Assembly: GCA_948470475.1 (NCBI GenBank)
Contig: OX419347.1
Location: forward strand, 16,989,175-17,053,174
Source: Galaxea fascicularis
Taxonomy: Eukaryota > Cnidaria > Anthozoa > Scleractinia > Euphylliidae
Direction of reading: 5' to 3'
DNA: 64,000 bases
The notes beneath the pieces were generated by a model. That model saw nothing but the letters and a program-made list of their open reading frames with translations, did not search any database and was not told the origin of the DNA. Positions 38,021 to 51,851 of this stretch are shown here, in pieces (the stretch's first letter is position 1; each line of letters starts with the position of its first letter). Position numbers and translations under genes: made by a program.

Positions 38021-38761
38021 TCAGTAATAGCACGAGCAACCAGCACAAACGAGACAAAACGGACGGCTGGCGTAAGATGGGAGCAAAATATTCCCTGACC
38101 CTTTATTCCATGGGATGCTTTGCGCAGAGATTCGAGAGCTTTGGATCTCAAAACCTTGTTGCTGGTGATGGTATTCTTTGCTCAGACCTCCTGGAGTGAA
38201 TGACAGAGGCAGATTTGTTGAGAAACCAGAAACGCTGATCTCATTGAATGCTGCAAAGTCATGATTTGATTGACATGACGCCCTGGTGATGTCATGTTGC
38301 GCCGGTAGACCGCATTCCTCGAAAAACGACCCCTTACTGACGTCATTTTGAGATGAATAACTGCTTTCTTGTATTTCTTTTTCACAATCTTTCCTAAAGC
38401 GCTTTTTTCTTCTCATAAAGCTTCCTCCTTCGAACATGTGAGTGCTGCGGGGATGAAGCCGCCAGAAGTGTCCCTTACTGGGGCTGCTGGGGTCTCTGGA
38501 TGTCTTCTCGAAACAGTCGTTAAGAGAAAGATTGTGCCTGATCGAGTTCTTCCATCCCTTCGCTGGGCAATTTTCTCCGTAATACGAAAAGCGCTTCTGA
38601 ATGTGTTCGATGATACCACTCAGTGTGTGACGCCGATCGGGCGATTCCAAAATAGCCATTACTATCAGCGAAACATACGAGTATGGTGGTTTTCCTCTAT
38701 TTCTATCTACCATGCTCATCAGTGAATTAAAAGTGCTTCCCCTGTTCTTCCTTTTCCCCAT
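38021..38761 (-). CDS. Divergent fork head transcription factor, intronless, 246 aa
   Basis: Nuclear DNA-binding protein. The fork head domain spans about residues 23-124: [18 protein letters not shown] opens it, the recognition helix is [15 protein letters not shown], and wing 2 ends [13 protein letters not shown]. The start ATG has A at -3 and G at +4. Features are mixed. The end resembles FoxC/D/E classes (MFxxGSF-RRxxRF), but the stretch before helix 3 (NCPAKGW) is two residues longer than in FoxD and recalls FoxK-like sequences, and KGHFWRLHP replaces the usual KGNYWTLDP. No eh1 motif is evident. The C-terminus is Cys-rich. Same strand as the FoxD-like gene 5.2 kb away, so an ancient tandem duplicate with fast divergence is plausible. 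Class left open. Confidence 0.93.
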   Translation of the reverse strand: MGKRKNRGSTFNSLMSMVDRNRGKPPYSYVSLIVMAILESPDRRHTLSGIIEHIQKRFSYYGENCPAKGWKNSIRHNLSLNDCFEKTSRDPSSPSKGHFWRLHPRSTHMFEGGSFMRRKKRFRKDCEKEIQESSYSSQNDVSKGSFFEECGLPAQHDITRASCQSNHDFAAFNEISVSGFSTNLPLSFTPGGLSKEYHHQQQGFEIQSSRISAQSIPWNKGSGNILLPSYASRPFCLVCAGCSCYY

Positions 38762-41700
38762 CTTCAGTAAATTTTTTAAGGGAGCTGTTTTCTTTGCAGG
38801 TTACTTCAAGGGAAAAGTCTCGTTTGCAAACAAACAGGAGCAACAGGCGCACAAAGCTAGTTAAAGAAAACTGCTGAACGTTCAGTTTTCCAAAGTGGAA
38901 GATAATCATCTTCCTTAAAAAGCGTTAGCAGCCCTCTGGACACAATAACGCTAATTTCACTTTAATGAAAATCGCGACGTGTTAAACGCAAAATGATCTG
39001 CGGCAAATATTTTAAAGCGCTTGAGAAAAAGTTAGCCTCAAGCGTACTGGTTTTGTCAATCTTAATCAAGTTGATTGATGAAGCATTATAGGCTAGTAAT
39101 TTTTAACTTGTTACTTTAAGAGTTGATTTAACTGACTTCATTTCAACATTATTGAGAAGAATATAATGTAAAACTTCTGCAACAAGAATCCTTTGAAGAC
39201 TCTTGGCTCACAAAAACTGGAAATTTTCTTAATATAAATTAAATAAGTTTGTGTTTGTGCGCAATTTTTTTTTGCTTTCAATTTTTTTAAGAACATGATT
39301 AAATTTTCGGGAACCCTCCCCAATGTTCCATCTGCCGATTCATTTAAGTTTGTCCAACTAGTATTCATATCAAACTTTTTCATTTCCTCCACTAATAAAA
39401 GCGTTAAGGCTTTCAAAATCGGTTTGCATTGTTAATTGTCTTCAACAATAAAGAACGATAAATTGGTTTTAAGCGCGTATTCAATTATAATGATTGGTCA
39501 GTTTCTGAATAAGAAATTAGGGAACACTTCAAATTCAGATTCTGTCAATTTATGTATGAGAACGTTACACTTGCTCCATGCGTTATACAGTACAATATGG
39601 GGACAGAGCGAGGCTGTCAAAATACCGTTTTTATAGAGCCCCAAGATATACCCTCATATTTAACAGAAATTGAAGAACCAAAGCGTCAAAGATGGCCGCA
39701 AATGGCAAAGAAGTTTACATTTTAATTGACAGTACGCACGGTGCATGTTATTGTCGCTTTGGTTACAATTAATGTAAAACACAGTTGTATGTTTTTCAAG
39801 AACAATAACAAGAGTGAAGTATTGATTAATAAAGAATTATTACTGTTTGTAATGCTACATTTCGTACACATACTGAAGCTTTTCAAGCAGGATATCTGTA
39901 CTGAGAATGTGATCTAGCTTAAACAGTCATACTATGTTGTAGAAAATTTATTAAGCTCGAAACACGGCAAGAATTTCAGTGTTTTATGGGAAACATTTTA
40001 CATGACTGTACCCGCTCAAACAAAAGGAACTTTTGTTAAACAAAACATTTTTATTAGAAAATATTGCGTATTTTAATTTAAGAAGTTATAAACGCTTCAT
40101 TAAAAGTTACCAGGTTTTGTTTTTTCGTTCTTTTTTTTGTTTAGTTTTGAGGCTCTTTTAACGGGGAGTACGAATCATTGGAGAAAGCACCAGAAACAAT
40201 CCACATTTTGAGGAAATGTGGAGTTTATGTCTGAAGGTGACAGTCTAAACTATGTATTGGTCAACTACAAACGGCCAGTACACAAAAGCAAGGGAAAGAT
40301 AAACAGATGTCTAATTCTCGAAGAGTCTTTTGTTTAAACCTTTTTTTAGGTAATCCATGTTATCAATAATTTATCTTTTGCCACTTTCAATAAGTAACTT
40401 TTCGCTCGGCTCTTTTTTAAAACGGTTTCTAATATACTGAAGCCTTTATACGTTGAGAAAGTGTGTCACCGGGTTAATATGAAGTCAAGGATGATTTTAT
40501 CCGAATGTTTTCCCTCTTTTATTAAAGATAATACTAAAAGGAAATTGAACATAAAGGTTGAGTTGGTATGAATTCTTTTTGTTTATGATGACGGGTAAGC
40601 TCAAGTCTGTTTGTCGTGGGAAATTAATTACGCCGCACTTCTGTTCTTTTGCAAACATTTTCCTTAAGCAACATTTTAAACAAATGCGCAACAGTTAAAA
40701 TCACACGTCCGGGTGTAGATATCAAATAGTCGGCAAACCAAATGAATTTTTTATCTCTTCCACAGCCGCTAGAGTTTTTGTTCCCCGAGGCGATCAGGAA
40801 AATTCTAGCTTGCCTTGGTGACACGCTCAGGAACAGGCTGGCCTGCCGTGGCAAACTCCTCTTGATGACTTTCTCTGGCCTAATAGTACATCAATCCATG
40901 CACTGAAGTACAGAATTTTTCACTTTGTTCTATTTCCTAGTCTCAAAGTAAAGTTAAATGTCTCCTTTTTGTATACATGTTCATCTGACTGATTTACTTT
41001 ATTTTAATTTTTTTATGTGTGGGTTGAAGAAGGCGTGACCCGCCAGAGATCCCCAGTCACAATCACAATCACAAGGGGTATTGACATGATACCGGTAAGA
41101 ACGTTAGTAAGCCCATGAAATACCATTCTTTTTGCTTTCCTGTGTAATGATAGATTTGTATTCGTTTTGAACTGCCGAGAATCCCATTCTGGCTGAATTG
41201 AGAATCTACGCCGTGAAGAAAATTGAACGTAGCGTTTCAAATGCCTGCTTCTTTGGCTTCTTTTGAAATGAAATATCTAAATAAAGGTTATTGAAAGAAA
41301 AAAATTAGATATGAAATAACATAGCATGTTTCCAGTATTATACAGCTTGTTAACAACTGATGTCTTTCTCACAAGCAAAACAGAACAAATACTAATCCAT
41401 GTCGTTTTATTTGATTCATACGGTTACGGTTCAACAGCATTTCGTCCAATATGTCTAATGTTGACGACCGAAAAAGTGGTAATTCCCAACCCAAGAGGCC
41501 TGGGGCTTAATGTTCTTCCACTTTGTTTCCTTGGGCCTGGATTCGAATAATCCAAAGTGGTTGCCTTGGTAACCACCCGTGGTTAAAAGACCCACCTCAA
41601 AATCGAAGCATCTTTCGTTTTCTTGCCGTTTGGGGCATCCGCTTTTTGCAACACACCTTTTTTCTCTTGAAGAGTCTAAGCTTGAATCACATTCAAGCAT

Positions 41701-43965
41701 TAATTAATGAACTGTTCTGAATTTCACACCTCCTAAGCAAAAATGTCAGATTACTTTTGGCTTAAAAATTTAAAACAGAATAGATGACTAATTAGTTACA
41801 GATTTAGGTCGTAAAAAATGACAAAGCGAAACAGTCGTATATATAATTGAAATTATTTGAAAACTACATATATGAGAAGAAACGATAATCTCTTTGCTCA
41901 AGCGATATGGCGTTTAGATTGCCCAGTATGAAGTGTTGATGCAATCTTTTGGTCATTTCGTAACGTGGGAGATTTTCACAACACAAACGAACAGCGTCTA
42001 TCCAAAAACAACATTGCACGCTAAACATAACGACTTCTTAACTAATAAAACATGTGAAATAACAACATCGCACAGTGCAATCTCTAAACGTTTTCTTATT
42101 TCGTCTTCTCAGATAACAAAAGGTTCAAATTAAGAGATATTTGTTACCACAGTTGTTGGTTCTGGCTTCTAACCACCCATAGACCTCGGCAACATAAAGT
42201 CGTGTGAAGCGCCTCCACGGGCGCAGATGTTAGAAAGGAATGTTCCGCGGTCTCAAAAGATCGGCCCCAAAAAAAAAATGGATAAAGCCACAAATAATCC
42301 GTCTTTTATTTTAAAATGATGTACAGGGAGAGTCGCTACAATGTAACCGAAATTGATTACGTTCCTTATTTTTTTCTTAAAAGGTTGCCATTTTTGAGTT
42401 TGGAAATCGAAACAGAGACGGTGAACATAGCTTGCGTCGCGTAACAAACGTAAACAAAGGAAGTACATATACAGCCCTGATCAATGGTTATAATTTCATT
42501 CTATTCACTGGCAAGAAACCAATAGATGGATCATTTTGTGTGGTTGTGTGAAGGCAAATCGAGACAATTGTTAGAGATACTGCGTACCCAGGAAACTAGG
42601 GCATCACTTTGTTCAAGGGACGTTTTTCGTTTATATTTCACTTAGAACGCTGTTGCTATTTTGTGGCATGAGAGCTGTGTAAAATAGCTGAGACAGCCAA
42701 CATTCTTTCATTTCAAAACCACGAATATTTTTTTGAAGCGCACTTCAAACCACAGCGTAAAGCTCCCCAGTTAAAATTCATCGTATACACGTTGGGGCGT
42801 TACGCAAGAATGATGTAAAGCTAGAACACGAATAATGGTTATTCACCATCACACATTTCCCAGTCTGTATTCGCTTTACTGACTGCTTAAACTTATATCG
42901 TTAAGCCCCTCTTTTCTCGATTTGTTTTAATATGTAAATAAATTAAAATGTCGAGTTTAGCAAACGTGATACACATTGATAAGTAAATGGGGGTTTGTAA
43001 TTGCCACTTTGTTCGTTTTCGGAATCTTTGAGAAATTGCAGTGCAAATTGCGGGTTACTTACGTAAATATGAAGGAAAATGGTGAAGGACTGGTGACTTT
43101 TTTAGACGACTGTTTACTTTAAAGATCTTCTGCAAATATTAAATGGCTAAATTTAAGATTTGCTCACTGACATCTGTGAGGGCGGCGTGATTGATTTCAT
43201 ATTTTTCGACACGGTTCACATCAAGGCTGCCCACATTTCTGGGGACAAAGAAAACAGATACATTTAAAACTGAGGAATCTTCAGTCAATGTGTGAAGAAA
43301 ATCTTAAAATGCGACATGCGTGCCTCGTAAGAATAAAGGAACAACAAAATAATTACTTTTCATAAAGCAATTTATTTTGTTAGTGAAACCCTTCGGATCC
43401 GGGGTTTACTTTATTGTTTCACAATCATTCTTTATTTACACAATTTATTTAATTCTGTGCGGATAGTAAATGCTGAAATTACAATTTATATATAGTGTAC
43501 TTTACAAGTAAGTGAGCTATCCTCTGTGCAAGAACATCTTCAGTTTTCAAAACTTTGCTTGTTTGTGTTTGTTGTATTGAATTCACTCTCTCTACTTTGT
43601 AATAAACAGAGCTAAAAGTTTGTTCATCTACAGTCTATATATAAAAGAAAAATAACACTTGAAATTAATATATCGTTCTTAGCTTTTCTATTACAACGTA
43701 CATACAAACTGCTAACTGCTGTGGACTGATTTGTTTTTAGCCGCCTCGCTAAAAGTTGAAAAGCCTTTCATTGTGTTAAAACATCCTACGGCTACTGCAA
43801 ACCTGGTTTCAAAAATTACTTCTTGTAAGCTGAAAGTATAGTAGGAAGGTAACACTCATTAGTTTCCATGGGCATTTGCCTTGCCTTGGAGTCCATTATT
43901 TCTGGATTATGGTCTTAAAATGTAAGTCAGAGTTTTCTGGTTCAGTGGAGAGGTCTTCAGAAAGC
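38762..43965. other. Non-coding interval between the two fork head genes
   Basis: About 5.2 kb with no ORF of recognisable homology on either strand. It should contain the 3' UTR of the FoxD-like gene (right side) and the promoter of the divergent fork head gene (left side). AT-rich; no clear transposon ends noticed. Confidence 0.5.
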
Positions 43966-44841
43966 TCACCTCTTGGCAGCAAGTTGGCTGCAGTAAGCAC
44001 AGTATGAGCTCGGCGATACAATACAAGGTCTTATGGCTGTGCTGTTGTACGAGGAACGAACTTCGGAACAACAGGTTAGAGGTGCGCTTCCCTTGTTCGT
44101 TGGAGGTGAAAATTCTTCGTCTCGATCCGAACCAATGATACTCGCGATTGAAAATTTAACGGGCCTCTCTCTTTCTCGCACAGGCAACGGTTCCCTTGCT
44201 CTGAGCAGAGGTGATGGCAGACAAGTCAAATAGCTAGGAACTGGGAGATGGGAGTATAGAGGCGCTCGCCAGCCCTGTGAATCGATGCAATTCCAATAGC
44301 ACTGAAATCCAAACGCACCGACAGATCCTTCAGGGGGCCGAGGGCGCTTAAACCTCTTTCTTCGTCTTAGGAAGCTACCGTTGTCGAACATACCCTCGCT
44401 GGCTGGATCTAGAGTCCAATAGTTCCCTTTACCGGGATTGCCTGGTTCTCGAGGCATCTTCATGAAACAGTCGTTCAGAGAGAGGTTATGTCTGATAGAA
44501 TTCTGCCACGATGGGAACTTCTCGCGATAGTAAGGGAAGCGACGTTTTATAAAGTCGCAGATCTCGCTTAGCGTGAGTTTTCGTTGCGGTGACTGAAGAA
44601 TCGCCATCGTGATGAGAGCAATGTAAGAGTATGGTGGTTTAGACATGGACGAGTGTCTTCGAGTTTCATTAGATAAGTTCTGATCGACTTCGCTTGGAGT
44701 TTTCTTTGCTTCTTCTTCATCCGTCTGCTCTTGCGTGAGGATGTCTTCGTCCTCGTCGCTTTTTGTTGCTTGAAAACTCTCAAACTCGAGCGTTTCCTCT
44801 TCGCCTTTCTTGCACATTTTTTCCTCGGGTTGAAAAGCCAT
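43966..44841 (-). CDS. FoxD-like fork head transcription factor, intronless, 291 aa
   Basis: The fork head domain at residues 67-166 begins [16 protein letters not shown], has recognition helix [15 protein letters not shown], and ends [16 protein letters not shown]. Together with [16 protein letters not shown] this closely matches FoxD proteins. Residues 230-237 (FSIASIIG) form an eh1-type Groucho-binding motif, which FoxD factors use for repression, so a developmental repressor is expected. The N-terminus is acidic (runs of E/D at 14-52). The ATG at 44841 is chosen because it has A at -3 and G at +4 and lies just before the acidic region; the frame stays open upstream to 45042, but that part has no family similarity. 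Absence of introns is common in FoxD genes. Confidence 0.93.
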   Translation of the reverse strand: MAFQPEEKMCKKGEEETLEFESFQATKSDEDEDILTQEQTDEEEAKKTPSEVDQNLSNETRRHSSMSKPPYSYIALITMAILQSPQRKLTLSEICDFIKRRFPYYREKFPSWQNSIRHNLSLNDCFMKMPREPGNPGKGNYWTLDPASEGMFDNGSFLRRRKRFKRPRPPEGSVGAFGFQCYWNCIDSQGWRAPLYSHLPVPSYLTCLPSPLLRAREPLPVRERERPVKFSIASIIGSDRDEEFSPPTNKGSAPLTCCSEVRSSYNSTAIRPCIVSPSSYCAYCSQLAAKR

Positions 44842-47800
44842 TTTAAAGAACCTAACCCTTAAAATGCACCACGAAATATTGCTCAGTGGCAGCTCTATTC
44901 TCCAGCACCAAGGAAATCGTTTAAGACTTCGAGTTGGTTCACTCTTCTGAAGGTGGTGAAGGAATGATGTGTTTTCAGTTGGCAAGCGTTGTTTGAATAA
45001 GTTAAAGTAGCCATGGGGGCCACCCACCTGGGATTTGATCACTTAGAACAACTGCTCTCCCCGAGGCTATCGGCGATTTATTCACACATTAGCATTAAAA
45101 AGGTTTATTCTGCAACATCCTATGTAATAATTACCTCATTAGGGTGGTGTTCTTTGTAATTAGTTCGTATAAAAACTTTCTCTTTGGTCGGTAAACTTAA
45201 ACAGGATATGAACGGCAGTGTTTATGAGTAGCTCCAAGGGCGTGATTTCAAGTCTCTTTGGAAGGAAAGCCGGGAATTTAAATTAAACCTTCCGAAATTG
45301 ATCACGTTCACTGCCCCATACTTGTTGAGAATTTTAATCTTGGTTTCAAATTAACACAAACAAATTTTGCAAGGCGAGTTCAAATCTATTTCAAATTATT
45401 CACAGATGTCGCAAGCCATTTAATATTACTCAGTATCAGATAAGGCCTTTGAAAGTAAAGTTAAAAGCCTTAACGTCATGTTGAGATGAACGGAAATTAG
45501 AGCACAGAATCGTGAAGACAATTTCAATAGCACAATTGTTCGAGGGGAAATATTGTAACCATTTGTTAAACAGCGATATCAATTCTTGTTTGATTTTCAT
45601 TTTGCTAAGAGCAGTTTTGTTTACAATACACTTCGGAGATAAAATGGTTTTATTATGTCTTCTGTAAAGTAAATAAACATAAAAACTCATCTTGGTAAAA
45701 TTAGCTTTCAGTAAGATGGAAAAGCTGGAAAACATAGCAAAATAGGCGTGGAAATCAATAGAAATCTCAAGAAAAGGGCCTTGAGCGAAGTTGAATTTGC
45801 TCTAAGAGTGGGTATGAATTATAAAACGCTCATAATTCAACATCATATCTGAGATGTGATCGTTTGAGGGCTTAACTTAACCGTTTGGAAACAAGGGGTG
45901 AGATAACTCAAAACAGGCTGCGGAAGTTGGACGTTTCTTTTTCACCCCACAAAGATATCGATTAAAATATCTCTTGAATTATTAGATGGTCTTTGTGTTT
46001 TCTTTTCCTTGAGGGAGCATGTTTTTTTCTAATTCACCCCAAAACAACTATTTATAAAAGGAAACCCTCTTAATGCAAAAATCGAGCGAGGCATAGAATA
46101 ACTTTTACACTGTAATCTAAGCAGATAGTTTCCATCACATATCTTGGTTGGGCGAAAAGACAACAGCGGGTTTCAAACCACGCGAAATTATTAATTCGGA
46201 TACGAATGAGTGCATCGCTCCATGCTTTGTACAGCTTGAGTTCCTTCTAACGCCATTACGAAAAGGTCTGGGCAGTCGATTACTTTCTGTTCAAATTAAG
46301 TCGTATTCGATATGCAAGGATACATTTTGAAAGGCCAGTAGAGAGGGAACAAATTACTCCGTCGACAAATTAACCGAGGATATGATTATAAACTGGCTTT
46401 TAACAGACATCAGAAGGAAGTTTTTTAAACAGGCTTTTGATAATGGTCGTCATTTTTTTTTATTTGACTCTTCAAGTTACAGTTGAAGGGCCGGAGCTGT
46501 GTTATTTGACATCCTTGTAAGCAAAAATGCGTTCAAACCGTACAATTGACTTGGAACTGAGTTTAACACAATAGAAAGGCCACGAAAAAAAAAAAAACCT
46601 TTTGAGCCATAAAATTCATTTATCTTAAATAACCAGCGAGGAAAGCTGATGTATTTGAAATTCCGATGTAGCTTTAAACTTGAGTGCGTGGCTATTTCTC
46701 TAAGATATTTTTCATATTAAGTATCTGTTTTAATTTGAAGGCAATAGTGATTTATCACAATAAATTTAACCGTTTAGGTGATGTCCCCCTTAAACGTATC
46801 ATGTGACATACGCTGTAAGCAAGCAGGGAATATGAAAATTAAATTGAAGTGAATAATTCGTATATATTGCATTTTATTCTAAATAGCTGTTGTTTTGCCA
46901 TAGTATATATCCCACAAACATGAAGGTTATATTAAGCAAATAAATCAAATAAATGCCGGTATTTGTGTCCCATTACACTGATGAAAATCAAGACTAAACC
47001 CTATAACTTTAGCGAGAATCAATGTGAAATTCAATTAACTCTTCTAATTTTGTCGCCGGAGGAGCGGTTCATCGGGAGTGGGGACGATGGTTAAAGAAAA
47101 GTCACACGGTGAGTCAACATAAATCTGACATTTTCAACAGTTTTATTTACTTCGCCACTTCTATTTTATTAATTTCTCAAACTCTTTGATTGCGAAATCC
47201 ATAATTCTCCTTGATTTAATTTCCTTTCATCCTTTCCGAAATATACAAACAATTGTCAAACAAACCCGAATATGTGAAAATCGCTGAGTAGTTTTTATGA
47301 AGATCAAAAACATAGATAAGCCCGGAACTTCATTCTGTATATATTTACAGTAGATTTAAAAAGAAGAAAATCTTTTTTTAACGCGGTCCGTGAGTCAACG
47401 CTGCGTCAAATCTCTTTTATTACATAGACATTTTCTTGGTAAGGAGTTGCTGGTTAATGTACTTGAAGAAAAGCTAATTCGAGAAAAATTGATATGACGA
47501 GTGAAAAATTACCACTCAAGGCCCTTAATTTTGTTATATTCTTTGTCGTAGTTTCGTGTCTACAAATATAAAACACCTGTATACCTTGTTTATGCTAATC
47601 GAACATTGTTTCATTTTCGCTCATTTTCTTTCATTAAAAGTTATCAAAGAGAATAAAAAGCTTTAACAATTTATCACTCCCCCGTTGTCTTCCGCAACTT
47701 TGGGGGAGAATTTCATTATTTCTCCTCCGCGCCCACAGGAAATTATATTTGCTCAGAAAGGCGATTCGCGAAATTACATCAATGACCACGAGGAGGAAAA

Positions 47801-50800
47801 TTGTAACACAACTGAAAGATCTTTACAATATCACGCTGAGTTTTTTTCCTTTCCTGGCGTATTAAAACGGCGATTATCACAGGCATGATAAGTGACTAAA
47901 TTCATATAATAAAAAGATCAAATAGAGAGGACAAAATACTTCAGCTCTGATTCAACAATGTTAGAGTGGCAGTAAATTGGTGAAAAGGTAAGGGTGACCA
48001 GAGAACGCCGAAAACGAAATACAAAGTGCCTTGGTTTTTTAATGCGGACGTAACTAAAGGTTTATCTTGCCTACCAATATCGTTTTCTGTGTTTTTCATA
48101 TATACACGTACTTAAGCAATTAAACTAGCCGGGGAAATAAATGTTAGAATGACAAAGGGAGGAGTAATGGATCCGAATTCACCTGCCACAGCAATTAAGG
48201 TTGTACACGGCTCTAAATGGGTTTCCTAACTCGACGCAATATCGCTCGGACAAATAATATAAATTTGTTAATTGAAGTGCTGGCGCCTGTGATGAAGCAT
48301 CCTTTTTGTTGTTATTGTATCGAAAGCATATTTTTTTCTCTTGTGTTATATGATCGAGTCTCTCTTTCATTTTGCCATGAGGAAGAAACCGTCGAAAGTT
48401 TCCCACTTGTTTAGTGTTTCTTTAGTTTTGCAAGACCTCCTTGAGAGGACGTTTGCTTTCTTTATCAAGACCTGAACTAAAAATGTTATGAAGGGTAAAG
48501 GTTAGCTGTCACATTTGATAAAGCTCTCTGCTATACCTTTCAGCTGCAGTTAGTAATTTTCGCCATCTTACCGTGATGTTTGAAGTTGATGTGTAAGGAT
48601 TGGCAGCCTTACAAAATAGAGGAGATTCAGTGAAATTAAGGTGTTGACGACTTTTTTCTGACACGTGGGAGTAAAGAGTTTGGAGTTTTCCATTTTGTTA
48701 AAATAAGTACCAACAAAAATTAGTAGCAGTTATTATTGACATTCTAACTCACGCTTTTAAGACCACGAAAAGCGAAGACCGGTGTCGTAAAAATACTACT
48801 AAAGAAAAAATAGTTAAACGGCTTTCAAACTTTTTTTTTCTCTAATTTTTCCCCTCAAATTTGAATGAATCTTTCACTCATGATCATTCATCCATGAGAA
48901 AGAGCGACGATAATCATACAATTGTCGGATGATCTTAACCAACCGAGGAAGCCCAGTTTGAACTTTGTCGTTGTCAGCCGAGAATGCTCAGTAATAAAAG
49001 TGGCTTGATACATGTATACATTAATCATTAAGTTGTGCTGCAGCCCAGGTTAGTGACAATATAAATACTATCTTTTTCCTCTCGGTTACTTTCACAAGAT
49101 ACTTGTAATAGATAACTCGTGATCGAGCCATATATACGTGACAAAGAAGCAATAGGTCTTATTGTTTCGAACAGTACTACATAATTTTCTGCGGTGATCT
49201 TAATCATTTCAAAAGGATTTATTCGTTCTATTATCTTAGATCTTATAGGAACACGAACGTGCGCCGAAAAAAATGTTCTAAAAAGGTTTCCAAAGCATTT
49301 CGAATCTTAGTTACCCATGAAGGCTGAACAGTGAAAAAGTGAAAGAACACGGCGTTTATGATTTTGAAATTTTTCCTGGCGTTTTCATTTTTGTAAGTTT
49401 TAGCTGCTAGAATTACATTTCATTACCTCTTTTCCAGTTGAAAGCCTCATGTCACATTATTTTCGTCACCCATTGAAAAAATGTTTTCAGTTCAAAATTA
49501 TACAAGACATAGCTCGAGTAGAAATGATCTATTTCAGCAACAGAGCAGATGTGATAGCCACGCTCGACAAAATTAAGAAGAAATCGTATGCACCTTCTAC
49601 ATTAATTTCAATACTTAAATTGCTCAATCAAAGTAAGGCCAAGAAAATCAAGATTTATTTACACGATACTAAAACAAGCAACTAAAATCATAGGATGTTA
49701 CTCGGTCAATAGCGTCCTCTTGAAACCCAAGACTAGAGGATCCAATTGGATCAAAAAGCAAACTTGAACAAGTACACACGTTTCCCTGATCGCAAGCTTC
49801 TCAAACAGTGAGTGCAATTCAGTACTATTAAACAACTTTTTTTATTCTTCATCTACGGAGAAGGTGATTTTGCTGCGTGACAATTTCTAAAAAAACAACT
49901 TGCAACAAGATATTGTGGGGCAATAACCTCTTTCATTGTCACAACGAGAAATACAAAACAAGAGTTAGTCGTGCCAAAAGTCTCTTTGAAGAGGTCTAAA
50001 TTAGTGTATTTAATTGATATTTGGGTGATACTAGAGTGACTTTACATCACCGCGTCAAGTAAATTAATGTTTTAAAACCTGATCTGATTACTCTGCCGGC
50101 CACAAACCAATGCACATGTCATGTATCATGAGAGCAAATGTCCAGCCAATAAACGGCAGCAAATCGGCTTTACTTCATTAAAGTAATTGTCGTGCTGTGG
50201 CGCAAGCAAGATGGCAACTTTTAATCCAATTTCAGTAAAATCTCAGCCTGACCTTATGTTTATGGCCCAAACATGTGACGCATGCTTTGCACATGCTGTA
50301 TATTCTTTGTCAACAAACGACCTCTAATCTCCTGTACACTTTTTTAACTCCAAAAATACACTTTCAATTCCGAGAAGAATGTCGAGGCCAGCATGTTGGC
50401 AGTAACTTGATATGGAAAGTCATTTCGCTATCCGTTTTTTAAAGAAAGTGACAATTTTGAACCCAAAATTAATGTACAGAATCTAAGATGATTAATGAAT
50501 GTATACCATTGACACGCAGTGGTGATTATGCTTATCAAGTCGACTTGAATGACCGACGACTGAGCAGAGAACCAGAGTTTGAGAAAGTCTGTACGTAAGT
50601 AATGATAGCACAGTTTTGTTATCGAGTCTCTTTTTCTCGATCTCCTTCACATTTATTTCCGAAAGTATTTCAATGATCGTGTTCCTTTCTAGAATCTCGG
50701 AAGTTTTAACAAATGTTTTCAATCTCAGGATACCCTCACTGAAATAAGGAAAGTTCGTTCTAATCAAAGCAACCTTATGCAGGACAAAACTGGAGCGGTC

Positions 50801-51650
50801 TGCCATCATGATAATACCAAGTTAAAGTGCGTCTACGGGAGGTTAAGTAACTTACTATTTTGTTCATTGCCAGACAAGGATATCCCTCACTGCATAAAAA
50901 GCTCACCCAGGGATTGGTGTGAAAAATGTGTCTAGTTTAATCTCTATATAAAATTTAACGAGTTTTCATTGAACGGAGGTAGAAAGTTCTTGATAGAATC
51001 AATTATTTCTCTCCTTAGAAATGACATCAGGCTCCCTCGGTCGATTCAGTTTGAATCATTCTTCCAGTCTTTCTTTTTCAGCGATCAAGCGCACTTCCTT
51101 CGAGTGATTTCAAAACTCTTAGGTTTAAGGACCGAGTTGTTATTAACCACATAACCAATAATCCTCTGATCTGATCGGTGTGTTATCAAGACCTCTTGGT
51201 TGTCGTATCGGTTGCCGTTTGAAGCAGACTATGACCATGCTTCGAAAAATTCAGCACAGAACCATGCTTAAAAGCGGAAGTCAAAACCGATGACACATGC
51301 ACTGAACTCCTTGACCTCGCCCCTATAGGGAGTAGGGGATACGTAGTGAAGCGGTACTACGAACGAGAATCTCTTGAAAAGGATACCTAAATTTCAGAAT
51401 AACCAGTCCAAACGTCATGTGAAACGAATAAGGCAGTCCACGTACTCCGCGTATCGACTGTCCTTTGAACTTGATCAAAAAATATCACACTGGTTCCATT
51501 TAAAATCGCAGAGAAGTTACTGAAATGTTGTGGTGGCATACTCTGACACCTGAATAGAAAACTCGAGTAGAGGTCATCTGTTTTTGTTTTCAATCGGAAG
51601 ATGTTTTATGAAAAAAAAAAAGATTATTGAAAGATGGCACAAACACTTTG

Positions 51651-51851
51651 CAATAGGCTATTTCCGAATTACCTCGGACCTCTTTTTCAAAGCAAGTCTA
51701 GGTGCTCATCCTTTCATATGCAAATCAATTTTAATTTACATGAAAATGAGTTTAATTTGCGTATGAATGAAAATTGATTTGCATATGAAAGGATGAGCAC
51801 CTAGACTCGCTTTGAAAAAGAGGCCTGAAGTAATTCGGAAATGGCCTATTG
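51651..51851. mobile_element. 201-bp palindromic MITE
   Basis: The whole element is a near-perfect foldback. The left end caataggctatttccgaa matches the right end ttcggaaatggcctattg in inverse, and the inner block with cctttcatatgcaaatcaat (about 51712-51731) recurs inverted around 51773-51792. Arms are about 85-90 bp with a short central spacer. No ORF. No target-site duplication was obvious. It is probably a recent non-autonomous insertion, given the low arm divergence. Confidence 0.8.

Noticed and set aside
44842..45042. 67-residue upstream extension of the FoxD-like protein
   Set aside because: No family similarity, and a well-placed ATG at 44841 precedes the acidic N-terminus. Probably 5' UTR.
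46148..46330. 60-codon ORF in the FoxD upstream interval
   Set aside because: No recognisable domain, no splice context and no paralogue in the window; probably chance.
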